Shown: piece by piece, positions 42,001 to 50,393 of the stretch | Numbering within the stretch: the stretch's first letter is position 1 | Layout: each line of letters begins with the position of its first letter | Assembly (NCBI GenBank): GCA_022113835.1 | Contig: JAILWY010000014.1 | Coordinates: forward strand, 10,603,501 to 10,667,500 | DNA length: 64,000 bases | Direction: 5' to 3' | Source: Atopsyche davidsoni | Taxonomy: Eukaryota > Arthropoda > Insecta > Trichoptera > Hydrobiosidae | Made by a program: the position numbers and the translations under genes | Notes under the pieces: model-generated | Database searches by the model: none | What the model was told of the DNA's origin: nothing | The model's input: only the letters and a program-made list of their open reading frames with translations

Positions 42001-42176
42001 GCGGGGGTTTTTTTTTTGAGAGTGGATTTTTCTAAACTACTTACTACACATAATTTTAAAGTGGGCGTTGTTGATTTTTAAATTATAATAACTCTTATGA
42101 TATTATTTTTTACTCACTTGCATCTGCCTTCTCTTTCGCCCTCAGGAACTTCGTTGATGGTCATCCGGTTCTTCAT
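15046..42176 (-). CDS. GGT1: Gamma-glutamyltransferase / glutathione hydrolase proenzyme
   Basis: Ten coding exons: 42176-42118, 25950-25723, 22524-22304, 21609-21420, 21275-21072, 16453-16201, 16119-15929, 15782-15539, 15443-15330, 15195-15046. They total 1854 nt, 617 residues, with every split codon matching. The enzyme cleaves the gamma-glutamyl bond of extracellular glutathione. It is a type II membrane protein: cytosolic tail 1-27, membrane helix about 28-48, ectodomain after that. Landmarks are GAVCTDGPPCSAIGRDIL, GSAVDATIAA, GLGGGFLMT, ARETAPAKA, IGVPGELRG and a small-subunit start DHGTAHVS, in which Thr427 is the expected nucleophile and self-cleavage site. NNVMNDFSSP, GASGGTKITT and a late SDYRKGGDVYG follow. 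All catalytic-site motifs look intact. Intron 1 is 16.2 kb. Intron 2 holds NUPR1 and intron 5 holds SCFD2. It belongs to the GGT1/5 family; the exact paralogue is not settled. Confidence 0.92.
16999..19995 (+). CDS. SCFD2: Sec1 family domain-containing protein 2 (SCFD2)
   Basis: Nine exons: 16999-17184, 17269-17475, 17661-17969, 18281-18453, 18539-18759, 18845-19014, 19100-19389, 19480-19641, 19773-19995. They give 646 residues with all phases matching; human SCFD2 is 684. It is a Sec1/Munc18-like protein, presumed to act on SNAREs in membrane traffic, with its exact role poorly known. The N-terminus GGVVYIDDSCAECLHWEGG aligns with the human VVYLDAACAESLHW. SLILVDRSIDL matches the conserved VDR motif. 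HPLDNPTVIIFVVGGVT near the C-terminus is the clearest signature, followed by a strand like human QVIVLSTRLL. The whole gene lies in intron 5 of GGT on the opposite strand. AATAAA signals follow the stop, for example near 20147. Confidence 0.93.
19996..21071. other. SCFD2 3' flank / GGT intron 5 remainder
   Basis: AT-rich sequence with AATAAA hexamers near 20009 and 20147 that could end SCFD2. Nothing else was recognised up to GGT exon 5. Confidence 0.5.
21610..22303. other. GGT intron 3, nothing recognised
   Basis: AT-rich intron between GGT exons 3 and 4 with no ORF, RNA or repeat that I can name. Confidence 0.6.
22525..24007. other. GGT intron 2, downstream of NUPR1
   Basis: The segment 22525-22805 is open in frame with GGT exon 3 and would encode a hydrophobic start (MKIIIFLFSLLM). 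A good acceptor (TTTTTTTTTCAG) precedes 22524 and the upstream exon at 25950 joins in phase, so this is read as intron. GC-rich blocks at about 23545-23620 and 23840-23945 interrupt the AT-rich DNA and may belong to the NUPR1 3' UTR. Confidence 0.5.
24008..24220 (-). CDS. NUPR1: NUPR1/p8-like nuclear protein
   Basis: A single exon of 70 residues. Members are small, basic, disordered chromatin-associated stress proteins. The N-terminus MSEAHFDEYEHYNYEFDKH is followed by HSGKQRTKKEVSEHTNHH, and SGHSRKILTKLMNTEN aligns with human GRTKREAAANTN and GGHERKLVTKLQNSE. The second block is the conserved helix and basic nuclear-targeting region. The protein closely resembles Drosophila CG6770 as I know it. 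ATG at 24220 begins the conserved region. Longer upstream readings cross the GC-rich 5' UTR and low-complexity repeat and are not supported. The gene lies inside GGT intron 2, same strand. The upstream 250 bases are GC-rich, unlike the surroundings, and fit a CpG-type promoter. Confidence 0.93.
   Translation of the reverse strand: MSEAHFDEYEHYNYEFDKHVHSGHSGKQRTKKEVSEHTNHHDPSGHSRKILTKLMNTENNQKKSEAKAKN
24396..24455. repeat. CCGCCA/CCGCCG low-complexity tract upstream of NUPR1
   Basis: About 60 bases of tandem CCG and CCA triplets, 175-235 bases upstream of the NUPR1 ATG. It translates as Gly runs on the minus strand but sits in the probable promoter or 5' UTR. It is striking against the AT-rich background. 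Confidence 0.85.
24595..24735 (+). repeat. Dispersed repeat R, copy 1
   Basis: It begins gtacgctaccgcctgagcc and includes acctgcgcgcaggatc and a tail taaattaacataaaataaaa. Related copies are at 25310-25545, 36983-37110 and 39055-39155, all in the same orientation and all in GGT introns. No coding capacity or clear ends were found. Confidence 0.65.
25310..25545 (+). repeat. Dispersed repeat R, copy 2
   Basis: It shares acgtacgctaccgcct, cctgcgcgcaggatct and taaattaacataaaataaa with copy 1 only about 700 bases away. It extends further into gaatcttagaatta, then cagccacataccgtattgtaa, which also appears in copies 3 and 4. This is the longest copy here. Confidence 0.65.
26174..26483 (+). mobile_element. 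Palindromic element with tRNA-Thr-like core, copy 1
   Basis: Two 89-bp arms, 26241-26329 and 26395-26483, are inverted repeats with one mismatch (gcat versus gtat). The 65-base centre plus the inner arm ends form a tRNA-like sequence: acceptor GATTTGT/ACAAATC, an A-box-like TAGTACAAGGGTTAGTAC, anticodon arm CCGGT-CATGTAA-ACCAG with UGU (Thr), and a perfect T-arm GTGGG-TTCAAAT-CCCAC. About 14 extra bases separate acceptor and D arm, so it is not a normal tRNA gene. A left extension, from atgtctatttt through acccattacgggt to the arm, is shared with the other copies. Clear flanking duplications were not found for this copy. Confidence 0.85.
26484..36483. other. GGT intron 1, AT-rich, no firm gene
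   Basis: About 10 kb without a supported gene. A GATGAT run lies near 28475. Short open frames at 30019-30360 (+) and 32846-33058 (+) show no family features. The best coding-like patch is 28915-29187. Confidence 0.5.
28915..29187 (-). other. Candidate promoter plus short exon in GGT intron 1
   Basis: The base composition is less AT-rich than its surroundings. On the minus strand a consensus TATAAATA (29020-29013) is followed, after about 90 bases, by a donor-like CACAG|GTGTGA at 28919. The open frame across it ends MSELPGRAAPPADHQSQ before that donor. Joined to GGT exon 2 the phase would not fit, so any use by GGT would be as a non-coding exon. Confidence 0.2.
36484..36613. mobile_element. 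MITE-like element with 15-bp terminal inverted repeats
   Basis: tctccgtgttgaatt at 36484-36498 and its exact reverse complement at 36599-36613 bound a 130-bp AT-rich segment without an ORF. The size and perfect ends fit a miniature inverted-repeat transposable element. No clear target duplication was seen. Confidence 0.55.
36983..37110 (+). repeat. Dispersed repeat R, copy 3
   Basis: More diverged. Matching words are gctaccacctatgccacag, cagccacattc, gtcctaagaa and gaatcttagaatta, in the same order as copy 2. Confidence 0.55.
38244..39012. other. Coding-like block, unidentified (possible pseudogene)
   Basis: Two open frames face each other: 125 codons on plus (38244-38621) and 135 codons on minus (39012-38605). 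The minus frame contains alternating hydrophobic stretches (for example FLANIVWNLLFTIIVKF), recalling a membrane protein. Its frame breaks at 38605, and coding-like sequence seems to continue in other frames further down. I cannot assign a family. A decayed receptor or transporter gene is the best guess. Confidence 0.25.
39055..39155 (+). repeat. Dispersed repeat R, copy 4
   Basis: Diverged copy with ctaccccctaagccac, cacaacctggacgcagg and gccacataccctattgtaag in the same order as copy 2. Confidence 0.55.
39160..42117. other. GGT intron 1, proximal part
   Basis: AT-rich. ORFs at 40345-40557 and 41408-41620 (+) look like chance. No element was recognised. Confidence 0.5.
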
Positions 42177-42197
42177 TTTGATCCAGTTTCTTTGTCA
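42118..42197 (-). CDS. GGT first coding exon
   Basis: The exon carries ATG at 42176 and codes MKNRMTINEVPEGEREGRC plus two bases, then a strong donor GTGAGT. The next exon (25950) begins with the one base needed to complete Lys20 and continues PLLKKPH into the membrane helix. An acceptor-like TTTAAACAG before 42197 suggests a further 5' UTR exon upstream. The acidic and basic tail fits the short cytosolic N-terminus of GGTs. Supporting facts are phase, strand, donor strength and lack of any Met in exon 2. The link is inferred across 16 kb. Confidence 0.75.
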
Positions 42198-42826
42198 CTG
42201 TTTAAATCATAAACATAATTAAAAAATTAAATCACTATATTATTGTACAAAAATTTACTTTTTTGTCTTTTTTTAATGAGAATTTATCAGCGTTTGATAT
42301 ATGGGTTGCTACAATAATTTGGGCGTTGAAAAATTCAGAAGGCTTTGAAATGTTTTTGGTGGTAAACACTACACTGTAAAAACATGTAGAAAGTTTCAAT
42401 GAATACATATAAATATTATATAAAGTTAAATTAAATAAATCAAGAATTAAGACCAAAAAAGATAAATTTACAAAAATTAAACAATAAACGAACTTTAGAC
42501 TTTAATTAACTATTGTAATAAAGAGCTTAGGGTTGAAAGAAATAAAGCTTTTTTTCGTTCGGGTCTCGATACCAAAAAGCAACCTGAAACCCGACAAACA
42601 GAATGAAACCCAAAAATAGACCCTATATATTATTTAAATCACTTAATAAAAGCGAGCACGTGGCAGTTTCAAACCGATGATGTTTTTATCCAAATAATGA
42701 CTGATTTTTCGTTTAGTTTACCAGGAAACTCTGATTATTCTTCATCAGCAGATCTTTGCGGCAAAGAACAATTCAGTGGGCTAATTAGAAATATTTGATA
42801 TGCAACTGATTCATCGTTTATCATTA

Positions 42827-43027
42827 CTTACTAATATAATTAGGCACATTAGTTCACACATAAAAGATGATTTGATGATGATGAAAGATGGTGATATTTT
42901 TCTGAGAATTTCTTTAAATCATCTACTATGTGTGAACTAATGTGTCTTATTATATAAGTAAATAATATAAACCTGTAATAGGTAATAAAAACGCATTTGA
43001 TTGTCGTTCAATCCAAAAATAGACATA
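42827..43027 (-). mobile_element. Palindromic element, copy 2 (core lost)
   Basis: The same family in reverse orientation. It keeps both outer arms (attaggcacattagttcac and gtgaactaatgtgtctta) and the side extension ending aatagacata. The tRNA-like centre is absent. It is flanked by the exact 12-bp direct repeat cgtttatcatta at 42815-42826 and 43028-43039, a target-site duplication. Confidence 0.8.
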
Positions 43028-43687
43028 CGTTTATCATTAGGATAAATTTATCGTTAAACCGCATGAGTGATATTTTTAATCAGAGTTTAATCAACGATGC
43101 ATCGGCACTCGCACTGACGCGTATTCAAAATAAACATTAAATGATCGTTAAAACATTGGCGTGTTGAGATTAATTAAAAAATAACAATTGATCGCAATTA
43201 GAAATCTCAATTCATGCAGTGAAGCTTTCATATAATTTTATGGTGTCGTTGAATTGCAACAAAACGATAACGAATAAAATATGAATTAATTCTGAGGTCG
43301 ATTTGCTTAGTTTGCAACTATCCGAATAATTTTTTTGACAAAAATATCGAATCCAAATTATTTCGTAGCGTCATGCAATCTTTAAAACAATAATTCATGC
43401 AATAATATATTCAAACGAATCGATTTTGACAAGTAATCGATAAATCGTTTTCGCCTATATAACGATAGCACTGCAAATAAGTTTGACGTTGAATATGATT
43501 TTATTTAATCTATATATATTATGTTTTAACTTCATTTTTAACATCTCAATACACAATCTACGTCTGTGCCTTGTACGTACAAAGAAATTGGAATTAGGAT
43601 AACTCTTAAACAAATAATCTAAAGTGATTTGCCTGGACAAGATCTCTTCGCTCTAAAGTTAACTCTGTTTATATGCTTTGGAGCTAC

Positions 43688-44002
43688 GAATAATCCCATT
43701 GCAAATAGTGCTCGGCGTCAGAACAATAAAGCCACACATTGCTATTAATCTGAAATATATGGATTCAAGGCTGCCATTATTCACAACTATATGGATGATA
43801 TTGTACCTTGGACAAAGCGTTTGGTGTTAATATGTTTGTGTATTTAAAAGAAGGCTTCAAGGGAGGTTTGCAGAATAATCTCATCACAAATAGAGCTCGG
43901 CGTTGGAACAAAGCCACACCAATCTAACGTATCTGGCTTCAAGGTTGCCGTTATTCACAATCAGTTTAAATGATTTAACCGGAAGAAAGCGTTTATTTTT
44001 AG
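43688..44002 (+). repeat. Diverged tandem duplication, unit about 185 bp
   Basis: The first unit starts gaataatcccattgcaaata at 43688 and the second gaataatctcatcacaaata at 43873. Both continue with gctcggcgt, aaagccacac, ttcaaggctgcc or ttcaaggttgcc, attcacaa and aaagcgttt, in order. Two units are visible. The function is unknown. Confidence 0.7.
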
Positions 44003-44855
44003 ATTTTGGTGGTTCCCGAGACAAGAATAGGGTTGCATGTATATTTCTTAAATTATTCTATACGTACCAACTGAGTAAATGAAATTTATGATTTTATGAT
44101 TTACGAACACATATGATGATATTTATATATATTTCAAAATACATATTAAATAATTTATTTACGTATAAGTTACAAATGAATCCTGTGGATTAATAAAATT
44201 GGAAAACTAGCCACCCGTGCGATCATAAGGTTAATAGAGTTTGGCTATTTATTTCATACAAAAATAATAGTTGCAGTGACTCACTTTCGAATTCGCATAA
44301 TTTTAATATGATCATTTTTCTAATCCTATGATGTCATAGTACTATAAAAAACTAGTGTTTCAAATGTTGAGACGATATATTTTTTTATATAAGCTCGTTT
44401 GAATGAATAATCAAGTACAATGATGAATAATTTTCACAGTTGAATGAATGAGTTCTGATCTAAGGAAGTTGTAACGTCACCTAATTTTACTTGCAGATCC
44501 AAGATATTAAAGATAGTCAACCTTCAGGAACCTGTAGTAATTTTCTTATAACACGAGTTAGATTATTGTAAACCAATTCTAACGTGTACAATAAGGAAAC
44601 TTCTTATTCTATATAATATTACCAATCAGTACTTCTTTTGCTTCGACGAACTTCCCAAATAGTGATAAACTCAATTAGTTATTAATACATAATTGATCTG
44701 GTAATAGGTCAGCTTTATGTATTCTTTCGAGCACTCGGCCGAAAGTTACTCTCTTAACCAAGTTCTCGATTTGCATAAACGAACAATAAGCGAAGAACAA
44801 ATACTTGTGATTCCATCCGATAAAACAATAATGCAATCCTATTATTCACGGTCAA

Positions 44856-45155
44856 GTGCCTGTTTTATTACTGAAAATGTCGCAATCTAGAAACCGGCTT
44901 TGGCAGCGTCTATTTAAAGTTATTTTAAACGAGTCATCGGCCATGTTTTCGACCGGATCCTCGCATCTTACACGCTGGGCGCTAATTCGAGATATACACC
45001 AGATCACTGTTTATTACAGCATACACCCGGAATGCAATAAAAACGTCAAAGAACACGCGATTGCTATTTACAAGATGAGTCAACTGACATTTTTCGCAGC
45101 CTCAGCAACCCTGTCCTACCTGAGTCAAAGCCGGCAGACAAGCGTGTTTTTTTAA
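44856..45155 (+). other. 99-codon ORF of unknown status
   Basis: The base composition is more balanced than the surroundings and the frame runs from ATG to TAA. No domain, signal peptide or family was recognised. It may be part of an old element or chance. Confidence 0.15.
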
Positions 45156-46939
45156 ATTCACATATGATTCACCCACTAACCCAAATTGGCCGTTTTGAAT
45201 TGAATTTGACCCACTGTTCTCGTGGGATTTTTTTCTCACACACACAAGGCAAGTCCAGACAAATTGATAAGTTCTGCAATATTAAATAGAAAGCAGAAAA
45301 TATTTACCAAAAAGTGTACGATATAAACGATGCGCTTAAATATAAGTGGCGCCTTCGTTTCACAGTTGTTTAGAATTATTGTAATAACCCAAAAAAAAAT
45401 CATTTTAATTTATTACATGACGTGTGTAAATTCTCCATTAAAAATAAATCACTGTAAGATAAAACATTTACATTAAACAAGCCCTTGGTTAAATCAAACA
45501 ACAAATACTAGTTCTCGGACTCACAAATTTTTTTAGAAGAAAATTATGTTGAAGTTGCTTAGATTCAAAATGTAATATATGTTTAAAATATGTACCTAAA
45601 AATAAAATTGTTCATTTTAGTAATAAGTCATATATATCTTGTTGAGTGCAATCAAATTATGTTTTTTAATTATTTTCATCAATTAAAAGTCCAAAATCGT
45701 TTTTCAACTACGAATTACTGCCACCTCAGGAGTAAATTTAGAAAAAAAAAAAAACAAATTTCGCACAGGGGTTTTGAAAAAACTTCAAATATAAATTTAA
45801 AATAATTAATTTCATTTTAAATTAAATAAATAAAATTAAAATAAATTTCTGGTAGTGAAATGATCATCATCGTTGAGTTTTAAAGAACCGTATATAAACA
45901 CTTAGTAGAACTTATGGGTTCTTGGGCGAGCTGACTTGCGCGTTCCGGTTGCTCCAGATTGGATAATAGTTCTCAATAATTTAATTTTCAAATAGCACAC
46001 TAGAAGAGTACACAACGGAATATGTAATTAATTATAGCATTTACCAGTGGCGTACACCAAGTACAACAAACACTAAAAGATAAAAACAAATTCGTGTCCA
46101 GTGGTTAGCACGCTTGTTTACCGAGCATGGGTGTATTCAATTATATAAAAAAATATTACTAGTCTCCATGTTCAAAGAGCAGGATAGTTCGTTGTAATCA
46201 AATATTTTTTTGATTTTTTTATTACAAAGGTACCAGATTCCTATTTTCATCATTTTTCCTTCAGGCTTTATGTGATGATATGTCTCTCCCTCGTGAAGTG
46301 TAGAAAAAAAGGCTTTAAAAAATGTTATTTTTGAGTGACACGTCTGATGAATTAGTGTTATGTAGATTTAAAATTTTATTGTGTGTATGCATATGCAGTT
46401 GTTACCTGCAAATGAGAATTTCGAGAAATGGAGTAACTGAAATATTAACAGCCTTAAAAAGATCAAATTATAATTTCGCATGTAAATTTTTAGTATAACT
46501 ATCAAAAACCTTGTAGATTAATTTATTTAAAATGACCATTTATTCAAGTGACATCGTAGTAATAATTTCAAATAAATGAAAAGCTTGATTCAAGGTGTGC
46601 ACTTTACGGTCGATTTGTTTGTATATTGCGACATATTTACCGTTGACTGGGAAAACATGGCGTATTATTATCGCCTCGAGCAATTGATGGAAACTGTCTG
46701 CAGTGGATAAGGTAAAATAACATAAATAATGTTATTTCCCAGGTGTGGTAAGTACGTTATTAATTTCCTGGAATTCAGTAAAAACACAAATAAAATATAT
46801 TTTGTCATTAACTGTAATCCTTATGAGGTCTATAGTTTATAACATGCATGTATCTTATGCAATGCCTTTAGTAATATATTGACAGGAAAAATATTTCCCT
46901 ATTAAAATTGTGATCGATAATACTAATATAAAGTGCGTG

Positions 46940-47085
46940 TATTTTATTGTCACATGCAATGTCAATAAGCATCGTCTTCGACCAAACTGAAACAATTAGC
47001 TGCAGCATAATAAAAGTTTGAGATCACCTGCCAAGATAGGCATCGAACCTGAGGACTCCCAATCAAGAGTCAAAGGTTGTGTAAT
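46940..47085. repeat. Dispersed repeat, copy near 47 kb
   Basis: It shares cacatgcaatg, atcgtctt and gaccaaa with tgaa in order with the segment at about 505-600. A following aggcatcgaacctgaggact resembles a reversed tRNA B box, so a tRNA-derived SINE is possible. Confidence 0.4.
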
Positions 47086-48142
47086 AATTTCACCTGTTAG
47101 AAATCTTTAAAGAATACTCAAAACCGTTGATACCGACGTGTTTATTTATATATATAATTAATACAATACTTTTTGCATAAGTATGCCGTATTTAATTTAT
47201 TTTTCACAGCCGTTATTCAAAACTATGAGCATGCAATAAGAAATCATTTCATCTATCAAAAAAGGTCAAGTTTTCTGATCTTAATAAAAATAATATGTGT
47301 ATATATTTTATTTAAATAGTGCAATGAATTTAAATTTCATGATGTCATCCCGCTTTAACTATGCATTATTAAAATTAAAAATATGGTGATTGTTTGTATA
47401 TATTGACGTAATTATTTACAGTCGAAATTAAAATGTTTTTAAAACTTTGACTAGTTTCGATGACACTACCCGCATTAAGGTTGATTTTTTTACATTTCGT
47501 AAAATCATAATATTACAACATCGCCATTAAAACGCGTAGGTAGTCGTCGGATATGTTTTTTCTACAAAAAAATTGCAAATAAAAAAGGCTCTGTGAATAA
47601 AAACAGGCTTTGTCAGAATATTATTAACAAACGATAGACGTCAGTCAGTTTCTTCACAGTTTATATTCAAATAAATATCTTGCAATACACTTTTGTAAAA
47701 TTATTATTTATAACACGAATACGAACTCACTGAAAAACATGTACTTATATATATTCGCATATTTAGCAATACAAAATATTTTTGCATAATAATGTTTTTT
47801 TTATTAGCTTGGTGATTTTTTCTTCTAATTGTTATTAAAACAAATAAATTTGGTAATATAGGTGTATCTTTTTCGTTTGGCACGTTAGTTAATAATTGTT
47901 ACACTCGTCGGTCTAAGCGCGTGCATTTGACAAATTGTTTTTATTAGAAGCAATATAATGAAATCATTTACGTCAGAATTGTCACTTTACATATAAAAAT
48001 AATTCTCGCACACATTCATTATCAGGACATTCGTTGCACACACAAAATATCAGAATTTTTAAAAATATTTTTGACAGTTGATATAAATTGACAATGCGAT
48101 TTGGATCAAAGTCTTGTATGAGTATAATAATGAATCGCGTAC

Positions 48143-48353
48143 CTGCGAATGCTCTAATCCCATGGGAAGCGATGACAGGTTCCGCGAGAGCGACGTCGGC
48201 GTCACTCCACGGCCGGAGGAGGACTGGTGCAGCGTCAGGGCAGCGGCTGCCGACCATCGTCAGGGTACTGCTGAACTCGAGGGGGCCTTGACCACGTGCG
48301 AGCAAGGACAAGGAATATCTTAGAGTACCCAACCAAAGACGGGCCCATACCAA
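48143..48353 (-). other. GC-rich island, candidate exon
   Basis: About 200 bases of GC-rich DNA in an AT-rich region. On the minus strand the frame is open and includes ATG in TGACGATGG, reading MVGSRCPDAAPVLLRPW, up to a donor-like TTCGCAG|GTACGC at 48143. Plus-strand frames are also open, so coding is uncertain. It lies upstream of GGT on its strand and could be a 5' UTR exon of GGT or of an unknown gene. Confidence 0.25.
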
Positions 48354-48784
48354 CGATTTCAGTTTATTTATGAAAAAAATCGTTTTCGCTGAAAAACTTA
48401 TGGTGTACCGTAAAAATATGCTTTGTATGTAGTATTGAATATTTTTTTAAGCATTAAATATTATGAAATGTAAAAAAAAGATCTTACAAGATAAACCGAA
48501 TGCACTTTTGTTGTTTTCCGACCGTCTAGAAAGCTCATTAAGATCGGCAACACCTTCATCGTGCTTGCACTAAGTTTTATCTGAATGTAAATAACCTAGG
48601 CTTTATTTTAAGGCAATATTGGATTTCAAGGTTTTCATATTGCAATAAATGTAAGGAGGATTGACCACAAGACTGAAAAGCATTTCCTTCGTTGCTTTTA
48701 TTTTTTTATGAAATTTATTTAAATTGGTAAAAGGTTGTTAAAAGTTTAGTTATTAGATGTGATCTTTTTGATTTTTATTATACA

Positions 48785-49118
48785 CTAGCAATGTAGCCCG
48801 TCATAAAATGACGTATTTGATGAACGATGCGTCTAAAATTTGTTTTTTTTGTAAAAGTTCTAAATTTGAAATTCTCACGGTGAAGAACTGAATCATATAA
48901 TTCGTACATATTGAAATTCGCTAAAGCATATTTTAAAGTTTATGAATGAAAATATTATCCTATCGTCTTGAAATTCGGCACATAGCTGCGGAAAAATTTA
49001 CTTAATTTATGTGCAAAAAATCAGCGTTGTATCTTTTAAGATATTCTATACAGAACGGAAAAATGAAACATACACACATACAAACATACAAACACACAAT
49101 GGCTATTATTATAGTAGA
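48785..49118 (-). mobile_element. Non-autonomous Helitron, copy 2
   Basis: Read on the minus strand: A then TCTACTATAATAATAGCC at the 5' end; at the 3' end a perfect hairpin CGTCAT-TTT-ATGACG, 10 nt, CTAG, then T. The 334-bp element matches copy 1 at 1649-2079 in ends and interior. Its hairpin is perfect, while copy 1 has a shorter stem. Confidence 0.85.
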
Positions 49119-49832
49119 TTGTGTTTATAAATGTAGACTGACGTCATCAGCCACCAATTCAATTCCGATTTAGTTTTAAATAGTAAGTCGTTAAAATACT
49201 CAAGTATTAAATTGTGTGCTCAATATTATTACCACGATTCATGACATGTATCGATATATTATGCTGCGTCATTTATAGAAGATGATTCCTTCAAACGGAG
49301 TCGAAACGTCTGAGAGTGCAAAGGCAATAATATTTTCAATCCAAAATAATATTTTGGCACAGTCATAATTAACAATGCTAGCATATCTGTTTTTATCAAT
49401 ACCTTTGGGAAATACCGAACCGCGTACGGTAGGATATCTAAAAAATGGCGGTTCGTGACGTCATTCGCGTGTCCATTGTGATGGTGTAACATTGTTAAGA
49501 TGTTGTCTGTTTATTTATTATGTTTAACGCACCGTTGATGTCAGTTTTTTTTTAAAGTATGTGATATTCAACCCAAGAAGTTTATAAACCCAAGACAGTG
49601 CGAGCCTCACGCAGTGTGTGGGCGTGTGATTGCTTTTGAACAACAGATTTAGAAACAAAAGTGGGCATGGTTGGATTTAAATGTTGCATAATTACTTGGT
49701 TTGTGGTTTGAAGAGACGCTGCTTGTATATCAAACGCTTGATTAAAAATACGGAAAGCATTATAAAATATTCGTGCAAAGCCGGTAAGCAGTAAATAAGT
49801 ACAATTTTTATTGAATCTAACATTTTTAACAC

Positions 49833-50393
49833 TTAAGAGCCGTGATAGCAAATTCGAGTTTTTTGTAGCAAAATCGTGTCATTTAATTAATTTAATTGTT
49901 ACTTTATTTTGCTATGTCGAAAGTTGATTTTTTTACAGAGTATTAAGAAAACTATAAATTATATTTATCTATTTTTTTATTATTTAATTAACGTCCATTT
50001 TCAGGGTAAAATAAAATCTTGAAGATGTTGAAAAATTGGATAAAATGACGACTTCCAAAACCAAACTTTGTTAAATATATATTTTTTTTAATTTTCAAAC
50101 TAATTCCAACAGGAGGGTTTATAATTAATCTTTTAATTCCAATTGAAAAAAAGAGTCATAAATGTTTAGGATTCTTGGAACAGGAACATCGCGAAACTGC
50201 TATCCTGAAACTTCAATCGGAAAAACACATATTTATCATATTAAAAGTAAATTATAAGAAATAAAAAAAGGTAGTAGAAGAAAGGATGTATCTAACTTTC
50301 TGCATTTAATTTTTTTTTATTGGTGCAGTCGATTTTTCGTAATAGGTACAAGCAAATGGTCAAAAAACTCGAATTTGCTATCACGGCTCTTAA
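49833..50393. mobile_element. MITE-like element with 33-bp perfect inverted repeats
   Basis: The termini 49833-49865 and 50361-50393 are exact reverse complements. Each reads inward TTAAGAGCCGTGATAGC. The element is 561 bp, AT-rich, and non-coding. If TTAA (or TAA) is the target duplication, a piggyBac- or Harbinger-type origin fits; the superfamily is inferred. Confidence 0.75.

Larger units (their letters stand above)
44006..48130. other. AT-rich intergenic DNA
   Basis: It holds a tRNA-like A-box fragment near 46098-46115 (gtccagtggttagcacgc), possibly a SINE remnant, a repeat at about 46940-47085, and a 99-codon ORF at 44856-45155. No named gene. Confidence 0.45.

Noticed and set aside
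46095..46140. tRNA gene suggested by gtccagtggttagcacgc
   Set aside because: Only an A-box-like half is present, with no T arm or acceptor pairing. More likely a SINE fragment.
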